Shown here one piece after another: positions 20,815 through 30,943 of a stretch of DNA of 64,000 bases. Under the pieces are notes generated by a model. The model did not search any database and had not been told where the DNA came from. It worked only from the letters and a program-made list of their open reading frames with translations. Position numbers and translations under genes: made by a program. The stretch lies in the NCBI GenBank assembly GCA_963575745.1, contig CAUYUJ010016349.1, positions 136,902 through 200,901 on the forward strand, written 5' to 3'. The first letter of the stretch is position 1, and the number at the start of each line of letters is the position of its first letter. Source of the DNA: Prorocentrum cordatum. Its lineage: Eukaryota; Sar; Dinophyceae; Prorocentrales; Prorocentraceae.

Positions 20815-22820
20815 GGTGGTGGGCGGAGGGTTTGTTTCTAGCGCCCTTGTCACATTTTTGTGCCGGCGGCCAGTGGACGAGTACGGCAGTGACCGATACC
20901 GACGTTGAGCGAGCGCCTCCTCCTCCTCCCCCTCCTCCTCCTCCTCCCTCCCTCCGCCTCCTCCTCCTCCTCCTCCTCCTCCTCCTCCCCCTCCCTCCCC
21001 CCGCGAGCCTCTTGGGGTTGCCTGCAGGGGCCTCTTGGTGAGATGGGGGCATCTAGACTGTGGAGTCTCTCGGGGGGCCTCTTGGGGTGCCTCTTGAGAG
21101 CCTCGTGAACGCCTCTTGGGATGCTTCTTGATCGTACCTCGGTGGCCTCTTGGAGGACCCTCTCAAGAGGCTTCAAGTGGTCTCTCAAGGAGCTCCTGGG
21201 GGGGCTCCTGGAGGACCCTCTCAAGGGGGCATCTTCTTCGGGGGTGCCCCTGAGGGCTCCCTTGGGCTTCCTGGGGTAGCCTCGCGGCAGGTGGCCCCAG
21301 ATGCTCCCAGGGGGGTCCCCGAGCATCCCGGGGGCGGCTGTCGGGGGCGGCGTGGAGGGGGAGGGGGGGGGGGAGGGGGGTCGCGTTGAAGTTACTTCAG
21401 GGCTGGCCGTCGGGGGGGGTCACTTTGAGGTAACTCCTGGGGCGGTCGTGGGGGGGCAGAGTCACTTTGAGGTCGCAGTCGGGTGCAGGGTGTGGCGTGG
21501 ATTTAAAAAGCGAGTCAAATGTTGAGTCATTTTTGGTGCCTTCCCTTCAAACGCGACTCACTTTTTAGGTCCACGACATACCTCGGGGCTTCTGTCGGAA
21601 CGCAGAGTGGCGACGAGTGACTCCGTGGGGCCAGTGGGCATGCCCCGAGTGACTCAGAGTTGCCCCGCAATGGCTTGGACGCGATCCCGAACTGACCAGA
21701 AGTGTAACTCATCCGCGATTCCGAGTGACCCAGTCCCAACTTGAACTGACCACAAAGTGACTAACACATAACTCTGGAGTAACTCTCGAGGTTCCGAATA
21801 TATATCGGCGGAGACTTACATTTTAGTCCTACTGGAGTTATGTTTGAGTCACTTTGGAGTCAGTTTAAGTTGCGATTGGTTCATGGGGAGGTTACATTTC
21901 AGTCACTTTGGAGTTGTTTTTCTAGTTTGTTTGGACTGATTTTAGCTTCGATATGATGTTATGTTGAACATCACAACATACCATTTCATTCACATAGCAT
22001 GACGAAGCGCGTACCATCATTTCGCTAAGTTGCCCCCCCCCCCCCCCCCCCCCTCCGCCAAAAACAAAAACACACCGCTCCCTTCCCTGGAGTTATATCA
22101 AACAAGCAAACCCCCCGTTGACCCCCTCCCCCCCCCCCCCCCCACGCCCACCGTTTGCCCCCCCCCACCCCCCCCCCCCGCGGAAACCTTTGGCTCAGGC
22201 CCGACTTGCCACTTTGGCACCGACTGCAGCGACCGACTGCAGCATGATCAAGCAAAACGGAGCCAGCACCGACTTGGCAGCGCTGGCGACCGCGGCCCAC
22301 GGGGCGGCAAGGGGAGGCCTCTGCAAGTTGCTGCGGCGAGAAGGACGCCACTGTTAAAGGAGGAGTGGAATGTGTGAGGAGGGGGGGGGAGGAGGAGGAG
22401 GAGGAAGGAAGGAGGAGGGAGTAGGAGGAGGTGGCAGGAGGGGGGGGAGAGGGGGGGGGGGGAGGAGGGAGAGGGGGGGGAGGGGGCGATGCCCCCGCGT
22501 TAACAAATCGCACAACACGCGCCCGATCCCACGTTAAGTGAGGGGGTAGGAGGAGGAGGGGGAGGCAGGGGAGGGGAGGAGGAGAAGGAACGCGGTAGGG
22601 GCGAGGAGGAGGAGGAAGGGGAGGGGAGGAGGAAGGATGGGGGGAGGTGGGAAGAGGGGGGAGGGAGGGGAGGGGGAGGGGAGGAGGAAGGCGGGGGGGG
22701 GGGGCTAGGGAGGAGGATAGGAGGAGAGTAGGGGGAGGACGCTCACGTATGATCAAGGGCACGTGCGCGCAAGTGGGTTCGTGTGTTCTACAACCTATAT
22801 TCTACGACTTCTGGAAGTAT
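20413..22820 (+). repeat. Tandem segmental duplication, copy 2
   Basis: Direct neighbour of copy 1 in the same orientation. Nearly identical over 20650-21860 and more diverged in the poly-C and GGA tracts. It has an extra piece of about 75 bp (about 21877-21950, GGTTCATGGGGAGGTTACATT) absent from copy 1, and homopolymer C runs of 19 nt (22034-22052). Confidence 0.9.
21497..21574. repeat. Inverted repeat, 20-bp arms (copy 2)
   Basis: Arms 21497-21516 and 21555-21574, homologous to the pair at 19292-19369. The right arm is unchanged between copies, while the left arm has two differences from its copy-1 counterpart. Confidence 0.8.
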
Positions 22821-23520
22821 TTTTAACAGTTTTTTAACTGTTTGTATTTGTTGCGCTCTATGCGTGCACGTTGTAGCATTTTCGAATATGCATTCCTATA
22901 CTTGTCCAAGCTGTGCTCTATGTGTTGTACCTGCGTGTCTGCGTGCTTGAATGCGTGCGTGATGCGTTTGGTTCAGTTTTCGAATTATGCGAATTTTGTA
23001 ATCATACCTACTTCGTATTGGCGCGCGTGTGTCTGGCGCTAACAACGTAGGGGTAAACGAGTGTGTGTGTGTGCGTGTGTGTGTGTGTTTCAGTGTAGGC
23101 AGGCGTGCTTCTCTCTAGTGGCCGCGTTCGCTGCCTCGATCTCGCCCCCGTTGCGCGCTCCTCTCGCACGGGCGGGGGGCCCCGCCAGAGCGAGAAGGGT
23201 TCCCCAATGCCATGCTATCTACCATGTGGTTGGTGCCAGAGGGCGCCCCGTTCGTGTCAAAGGGCGCCCTGCTCGTGCCAAAGGGCCCCCCGTTCGTGCC
23301 AAAAGGCCGCCCGTCCGCGCCAAAGTGCCCCCCCGTTCGTGCGTGGAGATTATCACGATACCTCGTTCTTTATCAAGTTCCGTGCCCCTCCCACCCCGCC
23401 AGGGGGGCGCCGCCGCAGCGAGGGGGCACCACTGCCGCATGCTAAATTACATACGTTGGGAACTCCATTAAGTGGCCTTGCGCGCGGCATCAGTCCCCGC
23501 GTGCGTGGCCGATGCTCCCC
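22821..23520. other. AT-richer spacer, (GT)n and a 21-bp minisatellite
   Basis: 22821-23055 is unusually T-rich for this window and has no credible ORF. (GT)n lies at 23060-23088. From 23239 to 23342 there are five copies of a 21-bp unit of the form GGGCGCCCCGTTCGTGCCAAA, which reads as a 7-residue repeat in one frame. No gene is supported. Confidence 0.6.
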
Positions 23521-24735
23521 TTCCACGGTTTAGATTTTCATTTTTCCTTGCGCGGCGGTCGTGTTCTGCCCCCCCTGCCCGCCTCGTGCCTGTGCTCAGA
23601 TATTCATTCGGTTGTGTTTTTGCGCGTCGGCATCGCAGTGGGCCAGTGGGCAATCGCCCAGGTGGGCAAACAGGGCGCGGCGAGGGGAGGGCGCCAACGC
23701 CCTGCCCGCGCGCCGCGGACCCCTTACGAGATCGCCTGGGCGCCATCATGGAACGCCCTTCGAGGCTCGCTCCGATGGCGCCCATGGCTGGGGACAAGTC
23801 GGTCGCGGAGGTGGGCGACGACCAGGCGCGCGACCTCCTTTCGACGCCCCGACGCAGGCGGCCCGAACATCGGCCGGTTCGCATGGGCGGCCGCGCCCCG
23901 TCCGACGCCGACGCGCTTTCCGTGGCCATCTCTTCGCCCCGCACCTTCCATCGCCCCCTTTCCAGTCGCGTGCCGCATGCCCCTTCCCTTTTCCTCCCGC
24001 GTAGTTGTTCTCCGCGTGTTCCAGGTCGAAAAACCGCGCGCGTTTTTTTTCTGCGCCGACGTTGATCTTCTCCGCAGACGTTGGGCGATGCGGCGGTGGA
24101 TGATGGCGGGGGCGCACGCATTGCAGCGTGTGCTGTGCGCCCAACATCGCCACCAGTCTGGTCCGGGAACGCGTTGAAAGCGCTCCCGCCAGAGGGCAGA
24201 GTTGCGCCGTGCGCGCGCGCGCCGCGCAGCCGCATAGCAAGCTAGCTTTAATAGATGGCAGCGCTGGCGCTCGTCGCCAAATGTTGCTTGAATGTCTTGT
24301 TGACTATTTGAATGATAAGCTGCTGGCTCGGGTTGGCTTCGGCGGCCGCGCGAGGCGCGGGGGGGGCGGAGGGCGCGACCGCGGCGGCGTCGCCCACGAG
24401 GCCGATCAGTTTGCCTGCTTCTTCAAGACGGCAAGCTTCGCGAGTTCGAGGCCGCCCTTCGCGGCGATGGCCTCGGCGCAGGGGCGACCAGACTTGCGGC
24501 GCGCGCCTGGGGTCCAATGGGCGCCAGGCGGTCGCGCGCGCAGTGCCGCGTCCCGCTAGGGGGCGCAACGGCGATGCGGAGGGCCCGCAGTGGGCCGCCG
24601 CGGAGGCGTTGCGCGGCGTCGCTCGGGGACGAGACGTCGCGCGGCGCCGCCGAGCGCGGGCCCCGGTGTCGGCCCCGAAGCCGACAACGCCGCCGCATGG
24701 GCGGCGGGGGGCGGTCGTCGCCGCGACGTCGCCCA
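23521..24735. other. GC-rich region, no firm gene; possible minus-strand coding tail
   Basis: Several overlapping open frames on both strands reflect high G+C. The only stretch with protein character is on the minus strand at 24251-24430, ending in QLIIQIVNKTFKQHLATSAS and a stop at 24248-24250. It could be the C-terminus of a decayed gene. I would not annotate the rest of that 446-codon minus frame, which runs through minisatellites. Confidence 0.3.
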
Positions 24736-24739
24736 TGCG

Positions 24740-25190
24740 GTAGTAAGGTAAATCGGTAATAAGTGGTGGGTGGGTGGTAATGGTAATATGTAATAAGTGG
24801 GTGGGTGGTAATAGGTGGTGGATGGGTGGTGGGTGGGTGGTGATGGGCGGTGGGTGGGTGGTAATAGGTAATAGGTGGGTGGTGGGTGGGCGGTGGGTGA
24901 TGGGCGGGTGGTGGGTGGGCGGTGGGTGGGTGGTGGGTGGGTGGGTGGTGGTTGGTGGTTGGTCGGTGGCATTTGGTGGGTGGGTGGTGGTTGGTGGTTG
25001 GTCGGTGGTATTTGGCGGGTTGGCTGTGGATGGATGGATGGTGGGCGGGTGGTGGGCGGATGGTAGGTGGGCGGTGGGTCGGTGGAGGGTGGGTGGTGGG
25101 TGGGCGGTGGGTGTGGGGGTGGAGGGTCGGTGGGTGGTGGCTGGCGGGTTGGCGTTGGATGGGTGGGTGGGTGGTGGATGGGCGGTGCGC
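24740..25190. repeat. GGTGGGTGG minisatellite
   Basis: About 450 bp of imperfect GGTGGGTGGTA/GGTGGGCGG units, strongly G/T on the plus strand. Open frames across it (Trp/Gly/Val or Pro/Thr/His) are artefacts. Confidence 0.9.
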
Positions 25191-25231
25191 GCGCCCGCCG
25201 CTGGCCCGTCCTGCGCCGCGGGTTCGAGGGC

Positions 25232-25241
25232 GACAATGGCC

Positions 25242-25281
<40 letters not shown>

Positions 25282-25301
25282 TGCGACGATGACGATGGGG
25301 G

Positions 25302-25359
<58 letters not shown>

Positions 25360-25437
25360 AGCGACGACGACGATTTTGACGACGACGACGACGAAAAAGA
25401 CGACGACGAAAAGGATGACGACGACGACGGTTGCGAC
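25232..25437. repeat. (GAC)n microsatellite
   Basis: Imperfect GAC/GGC trinucleotides, reading as poly-Asp or poly-Thr depending on frame. Confidence 0.9.
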
Positions 25438-25754
25438 GAGGGGTTCGCCGTCGGCTCCCCTCTGTCGGAGCCTTGTCGATGGCTGCGTTGGTCCAGGGGG
25501 GGGGCCGCGAGATCCCCCCTCTGGCCCTCTGGGGCCCTTCTGTCATTCTTTTTCTCTTTGTCGTAGTGCAGCGTGCGCGTCCTGGCATGCGCGTGTTACT
25601 TGCAGCGCGTCATGTGGATTGTGGCAATTGCCGTGTAAAGGTGTAACTAAGGGAACACCATTGCACGGCAATTGTGGCGCGTGAGGTTTGCGCTGCAATT
25701 GGTGTAGACATGTTGACGCGTGTAATGAGACATATATCATAATGATTATGCTGG

Positions 25755-26015
25755 GCTTGTCGGAGGAGGACGGAGGAGGTGGGGGACGGGGGGGGGGGGG
25801 GCGGGGGAGGTGGAGGGCGGCGGTGGAGGACGGAGGAGGTGGAGGGCGGGGGGGGCGGAGGACGGCGGTGGAGGCCGGTCACTGGGCGGGAGAGGCGGAG
25901 GACGCGGACGGAGGCGGTCGGAGGGCGGGCGACGTGGACGAGGAGGCCGATGAGGAAGGAGCAGGAAGATGAGCAGGAGGGGGAGGGGGGGGGAAGTGGG
26001 GGGAGGAGCAGGGGA
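25755..26015. repeat. GGAGG polypurine tract
   Basis: About 260 bp almost free of pyrimidine on the plus strand (GGAGGACGGAGGTGG-like), immediately upstream of the unrecognised gene. Confidence 0.8.
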
Positions 26016-26603
26016 GGGCGAGGACTTGATGTTTTTGATTCCCTGGAAGGTGGAGCCCGTCACCAACGGGCCGTGGTCCTCGGCGGCGCCCGCCGCGGCG
26101 CCCTCGTCGGCGGGGCTTGCGCGGGCTGGCGGGGCTCGGGGGGCCGCGGCCGCTATCCAGCAGGCGGCGACGGCCGAGGTGCAGGAGAAGACCTTGGGTT
26201 TCGCGGTGTTGGTGCTGCAGAGGGGCCCGACGGCATGCGAGGAGCGTTGGTTCATCAAGGGCGCGCTCTACCCGAAGTCCTCGTGGAAAGAGTTCTTGGG
26301 CCAGATCGGCGCAGACGTCGTCGTGCAGGGTCGCGTGGCCGACGCGACGCGCATCGAGCGGGGGGCCGCGCAGATGTTCGACGAGGGGGGGGGGGGGGGG
26401 TCACCCGCGGGCGTGTGACAGCAGTTGACGTTGAACGCCCCTTCGTGATCATGAATGGGAAAGAGTTGTCCAAAGAGGTCGAACTAAAACAAATCCTGAA
26501 GAAGAACCTCGACGTGTTGCCGAAGTCCGCGTGGCCCAAGGAGGGCGGCTCGGGGGGGTGCGAGGTGATCTACTGGTTCCCAGGCACAGAGAAGTTTCGC
26601 TAG
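26016..26603 (+). CDS. Unrecognised gene, segment 1 (frameshift at a 16-17-base G-run)
   Basis: Reads FLIPWKVEPVTNGPWSSAA, EKTLGFAVLVLQRGPTACEE and KSSWKEFLGQIGADVVVQGR up to the poly-G run at 26385-26401. Protein-like text then moves to another frame (VERPFVIMNGKELSKEVELK, LDVLPKSAWPKE) to the TAG at 26601-26603. A length error or change in the G-run would join the halves. No known domain. Confidence 0.45.
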   Translation, partial: GRGLDVFDSLEGGARHQRAVVLGGARRGALVGGACAGWRGSGGRGRYPAGGDGRGAGEDLGFRGVGAAEGPDGMRGALVHQGRALPEVLVERVLGPDRRRRRRAGSRGRRDAHRAGGRADVRRGGGGGVTRGRVTAVDVERPFVIMNGKELSKEVELKQILKKNLDVLPKSAWPKEGGSGGCEVIYWFPGTEKFR

Positions 26604-27258
26604 GCCATTGCGAGGCAGACGATGTACGTCTGCAGCGACGCTACGATCATGAGCCCGACCAGCCAGGTGAGCCCTTTTCAAGCAGATGAGCAGTTCTGGC
26701 AGATGGTCAACAACAAAATACAGAACCAGTGCGCTGCCTCCATCAACAGGCAGCAGAATTGCCCTGGCGGGCACGGCTTGATGTCCTTGGCCGATTTCAA
26801 GATGAAGGCGAATCCCGATGCTGCTCGTGCCACCCCTGCCTCGTCGAGCCTTCCTGCTGGCCGTAAGGCGTATCCGCCAGTACCTCCGATGGCTCCTGCG
26901 GCGCCTCATGTCATCAACGTGCCAGAGGAGACGCAGGAGGCAAGTGCGACGGCGTTGGACGACGACACGGAACCGCAAGATTTTCCCGACCGCGGATCTG
27001 GGGCCGCTGCGGCCGCCGCCGACGAGTGGGAGATGCTGTCGGCCAGGGGCGGTCGCCCAAAGCGGACGCTGCCCGCCGAGATGACTACCCCCAGGATGAG
27101 CAGGTTCATGAGTTCTTTCGAATTGGAGGGGGGTGACGGCAGCCCTCCCGACGGGAGGCAGGTCGACGACGTCTCGTCCTCCTTCCAGGGAGATGATGAT
27201 ATGGGTTCACCAAGACTCTTGGGCCAAATGGGGGAGGATGGCGGTAGGAAGACTACAG
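26604..27258 (+). CDS. Unrecognised gene, segment 2, ending at a probable splice donor
   Basis: Directly continues the previous frame past the single TAG: AIARQTMYVCSDATIMSPTS, SPFQADEQFWQMVNNKIQNQ, then a Pro/Ala-rich linker and an acidic tail with GDDDMGSPRLLGQMGEDGG. It ends at 27258 in ACTACAG followed by GTTAGT, a good donor, so the stop at 27261 would lie within an intron. Unknown function. Confidence 0.45.
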
Positions 27259-27720
27259 GTTAGTAGGGCATATGATGAGTGAGCGCATGGTGGGGATGAG
27301 GATGATGATGAGGATGATGAGGACGAGGATCGTGAGGGTGATGAGGATGTTGATGATGAGGATGATGATGCGGAGGATGAGGATGATGAGGGCTAGGATG
27401 AAGATGAGGATTGGGATGGTGAGGACTATCATGACTAGGATGGTGAGGATGTTGAGGATGATGATGGTGAGGATGGTGAGGATGAGGATGGTGATGAGGG
27501 CGATTAGTATGGTGAGGATGATGAGGATGATGATGATGAGGATGAGGATGATGAGGATGATGAGGAGGATGATGATAAGGATGATGATGAGGATGATGAG
27601 TAATATGACGATGAGGATGATGAGTGAGGGCATGCTGAGGATGAGAGTGATGAGGACGAGGATGATGATGGGGATGATGATGACTTGTAAGAGCATGACT
27701 TGTACGGTGCAAACTAGCAG
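27259..27720 (+). other. Probable GT-AG intron filled with (GAT)n microsatellite
   Basis: Opens GTTAGTAGG and closes GCAAACTAGCAG. Almost all of it (27272-27690) is an imperfect GATGAGGAT microsatellite. Splicing would join phase 1 to an open frame (SSDRGQFIRARAQLGCPAVV). The intron reading is inference from boundary signals and coding texture on both sides. Confidence 0.5.
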
Positions 27721-28662
27721 GGGGAAGGCGGTGGGACAGGAGGTGGAGAAAGGTTTCGTCCGATCGAGGTCAGTTCATCCGAGCTCGGGCTCAGTTGGGT
27801 TGTCCGGCAGTGGTGAGACACATCGGACGTGGTGGGCAGACTGGGCTCGAAACGTTTCTAGGATTGTGGGAACAGGTTGTGGGTATGCTATAGGTGTATT
27901 CATTCCTCTAGGACAAGATCCAGTCGACGTTTGTTCCAGGCGCGTGGGGCTGCTGGACGTGATCAGCAAGAAGGTCGACGGGGGGGCGGTCTCGGGGACG
28001 GGCCGCGCGGCGACTCGACTCCAGAGGCAAGATGTCTCCAAAGATGCAGGCAATCGACTGAAGAACTACCGCGCTGTGGTTGTCCACGCGCAGGCGCTCG
28101 TAGATACCGAGGTTGCCGCCGGCAACGTGACGGTCGATGGGCATCCAGAAGCGTATCTCGGCCATCGCAGCAAACGACCTTGCTTTTCAGCCACCCCTGA
28201 GCGTGTTGCTGGCGGTCGTTCTCAAGACGGCCATAGGCGCGTGGCAGAGCGATAACATCGAGGGCTTCCTGAAGGCGACGTCTTTCTGGAACGACCCTGG
28301 CGCCGTGCTTTCGGAGGCCCCCCCCCCCCCCCCCTGCGATCTCAAGACCCTCAGGCTGGCCCGCGTGGGTGACATGCGCCCCCAGGCCACGTTCTACCAG
28401 GAGCGCGTCGTGAAGGACATCATTGCCCCGAGCATCAGCGCTGGCACCGAGAGCCATGCGAAACTCGTGAGCTGGGCGAATGGGGGCTCTGGCATCGATC
28501 TCGGGCTGCGATTGGCTGGCGATGGACGAGACGGCGGCCCGCGTCGTGAAGGAGCTCCGCGCCAGCGCTCAGGGCATCTCCATGCTCGCGGAGGTGACCG
28601 TCAGCAGGCAGCTCATGGAGCTTTGGGTGGGGCTTAACAAACTCACAGGATCACCGGGTTGA
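27721..28662 (+). CDS. Unrecognised gene, segments 3-5
   Basis: Three frames in succession: 27721-28135 (end SKDAGNRLKNYRAVVVHAQA, LVDTEVAAGN), 28137-28500 (ISAIAANDLAFQPPLSVLLA, KTAIGAWQSDNIEGFLKATS, RVGDMRPQATFYQERVVKD) and 28480-28662 (CDWLAMDETAARVVKELRAS, GISMLAEVTVSRQLMELWVG). The last shift sits at GGGGG (28483-28487), and a poly-C run (28320-28334) lies in the second. Segments are helical and without known motifs. Confidence 0.4.
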
Positions 28663-28971
28663 GGGGGGGGGGGCTCTGGACCAGGTCACCAGGTCACCAG
28701 ATCACCAGGTTGAGGGGGGGGGGGGGGGCTCACCAGGTCACCAGGCCACCTGAACTGCAAGGTGTGCTCTGGGCCCAAGTCGGGCCCGTTGGCGGGCCCA
28801 GAATGGGTCCAGCCCCTCTGGCGTGCCAGAGGGGCTGAACCCATTCCGTTGTCGTCGTGGCCCTCGTCGTCGTCGTCGTCGTCGTCGTCTTTCGTCGTCG
28901 TCGTCGCCGTCGTCGCGTGAAAAAAACATCTTCGTCGTCGTCGTCGTCGTCGTCGACGTCGTCGCCGTCGC

Positions 28972-29006
<35 letters not shown>

Positions 29007-29180
29007 TCGCGTGAAAAAACTCCTTCGGGCACCGCTCGAATGGGGCCCCCCATGCGCTGGCATGAACGCCAGGCGGAGACCCTCCCCCTCCACATTAGTT
29101 TACGTCACCATGCCCTCCCCAGTATCTTTCTGGGGAGGGCTGGGGAGGGCGTGGACCGCCTGTAATCCAGTTTTGCAGTG
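28663..29180. repeat. GGTCACCA repeats, near-perfect palindrome and (TCG)n
   Basis: 28663-28752 holds imperfect CACCAGGTCACCAG units broken by poly-G tracts. 28801-28846 is a 46-bp near-perfect palindrome (21-bp arms, one mismatch, 4-nt centre). 28855-29018 is (TCG)n broken by two CGTGAAAAAAC inserts. 29112-29122 and 29130-29140 form an 11-bp stem with a 7-nt loop. If the surrounding gene is real, this is a second repeat-filled intron, with TTTTGCAG at 29171-29178 as acceptor. Confidence 0.6.
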
Positions 29181-29727
29181 TTCCAACTCGCGCTTTGGAT
29201 CCCCACCCGTGAGACCTCGCTGGCAACGCTTCAGAAGGCCAGTAAGGGCACCTCCAATAACATCGTGACGAAGATCGGCTGCGCCCTCGACAAGTCAGAT
29301 CATTAGCATGAGATGATGGACAACGTGGTGCTGATGGGTCAATTCATTGACGACCAGCCAGTTTCAGTGTCGACATGATGGCGCTACGGACGCCCTCGCA
29401 TGCATGATGACGCAGCTGGGCAAGTGGTCGCAGATTGCACCTTTCCCGACATGCATGGACGGCGCCTCTGGTAAGCTGGACATCGCCGTGGGGGGTCGCG
29501 TCAAGGCCGCATTGGGGAATTCTGCTACCACCAGCGTGCAATTCAACAACGTGCAGAAGATGATTGGCGAGGCTTCCCTGGTGTGGCCTAGCAGCGGGGA
29601 TTACGTAGTGTTTCAAGAGGAGGTTGCCTTAATAATCCGTGGTGTATCAAGCTCTGAGAAGGTGGCGGAAGTGACCGCCTCAATCGATGCCATCAACAAT
29701 GTGCCATTTGTGGACTTTACCCGTTGA
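29181..29727 (+). CDS. Unrecognised gene, segment 6
   Basis: After TTTGCAG the text reads TSLATLQKASKGTSNNIVTK, then (past a TAG) HEMMDNVVLMGQFIDDQPVS, then in another frame DALACMMTQLGKWSQIAPFP, GGRVKAALGNSATTSVQFNN and AEVTASIDAINNVPFVDFTR to TGA 29725-29727. Two stops and one frame change break it. Unknown function. Confidence 0.4.
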
Positions 29728-30503
29728 GGGCGCAATGAAGGGTGCGACGGCGGAGGGCGGCATTTCTGTTTTGAAACCTTCGATCGTGAAGTTGACGGCC
29801 TCCGTGGAGGGAGCCGGGGCGGTCAGCGAAGTCCCAGATGAGCTCAAGCAGAAGATGTCGGGTTTCAGGCCGTGCCTGCTGGCCCTCCTCGAGGCTACAA
29901 TTGGCGGCGACGGCTTTAACGAGGTGCAGGCCTGCGTCGATAAGGTTGTCACTTTGAGAGCTTTTGGGCAGGTGGTCACTTGGGCCAAGGTCAACCAGCT
30001 GTACCAAGCTTTGTACTTCGTGATCCTCAAGCACGAGGCCTTCGTGCAGACGGGTGTTGACGGCAATGGCCCAGATACGACAACTCTTGCAGTTTTCGAT
30101 GCTATGTTGGCTCTTGAGCGCGCTCGCTTGACGCTCGATCGGACTTCTAAGGACCTGCCCAATAATGCGGTATCGGACAAACTATTCAAGGCGGCCCACG
30201 CGCACGCCAACGACATGCACATTTTGGTCCAGAAGGGCCACGAGTATCGGATCCAGAGTTTCACAGATAACATCAATGAGAGGTTGCGCATCTTTGGTCC
30301 TACGTTCAAGGGCGGCGACGGCGACCTCCCATGGTACGACGGGCTTGGCAAGCCCCCTGCTGGAGGAGCTGGCGGAGAAGGCCGCGGAGCTGCTCCCCCT
30401 CAAGAAGATGTCGGCCCACGTGACTACCTACAAACTGCTTGAGAAGGAGACTTGTTGGGTAGAAATGGCGGGGTCGGTAATGTCGGGGCTGGGGCGATTT
30501 TAA
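29718..30503 (+). CDS. Unrecognised gene, segment 7
   Basis: A 240-codon frame, the longest intact stretch of this locus, begins before the previous segment ends: EGAMKGATAEGGISVLKPSI, VDKVVTLRAFGQVVTWAKVN, LERARLTLDRTSKDLPNNAV, KGHEYRIQSFTDNINERLRI. At about 30347 coding texture shifts to a second frame (ASPLLEELAEKAAELLPLKK, SAHVTTYKLLEKE), ending at 30503. All-helical prediction; no known domain. Confidence 0.45.
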
Positions 30504-30639
30504 CCCGTCGTTGACCCGATCGTCTGGTCAAGCTGTTGACGTAACTACGGAGAACCGTAGGGCCCATCACACAATCCATGCTTGCAGAATGCGTACCCAA
30601 CATATCGACCCACTGCCATGCTATGTTGGTTTTTGTTTT

Positions 30640-30943
30640 TGCATGCCCGTGAGGAGAAGGCCGCGCTTCTGGGTGCCTGCAAGGCTGCCGGCAACATGCA
30701 TGCGAGTGACCTCCCGACCTTCGAGACGGTCGATACGACCCTGCACCACGCCGAATTTGCAAGTGTGAGGCGTTGATTCTCACGGCCATGAGGACCGAGA
30801 AGAATCATACCCAGCTCCCGAAGAAGATCAGGGCAGAGCTGCTGGAGCTGCGCCAGTGGCTCAACCCGCTGCAGAAGAACTGGGAGGAGGAGATCTGGGA
30901 CGAGCTGGTGCCGCACGTTGTGCAGATCATCGATGGCAACTAG
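30640..30943 (+). CDS. Unrecognised gene, C-terminal segment
   Basis: EEKAALLGACKAAGNMHASD (from about 30654) changes frame near 30765 into LTAMRTEKNHTQLPKKIRAE, LLELRQWLNPLQKNWEEEIW, DELVPHVVQIIDGN and a TAG at 30941-30943, which I take as the natural stop. The preceding 30504-30639 has T-rich sequence before GTGAG and may be intronic. Confidence 0.4.

Larger units (their letters stand above)
25969..30943 (+). pseudogene. Unrecognised multi-segment gene or pseudogene
   Basis: Eight or more plus-strand stretches with clear protein character follow one another over 5 kb and end at a TAG (30941-30943), with no family I recognise. Segments: 25969-26405, 26405-26603, 26604-27258, 27721-28135, 28137-28500, 28480-28662, 29181-29727, 29718-30440 and 30640-30943. 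Breaks between them are frame changes (several at G-runs: 26385-26401, near 27945, 28483-28487), in-frame stops (26601-26603; TAG and TGA in 29300-29380) and at least one probable intron. The protein is mixed alpha-helical with no signal peptide or membrane segment. Good codon texture next to many lesions fits either a recent pseudogene or a real gene in a low-accuracy assembly. Confidence 0.5.

Noticed and set aside
24248-25588. 446-codon minus-strand protein
   Set aside because: Two thirds run through GGTGGGTGG and GAC repeats. Only the last 60 residues have protein texture and they are reported as a low-confidence tail.
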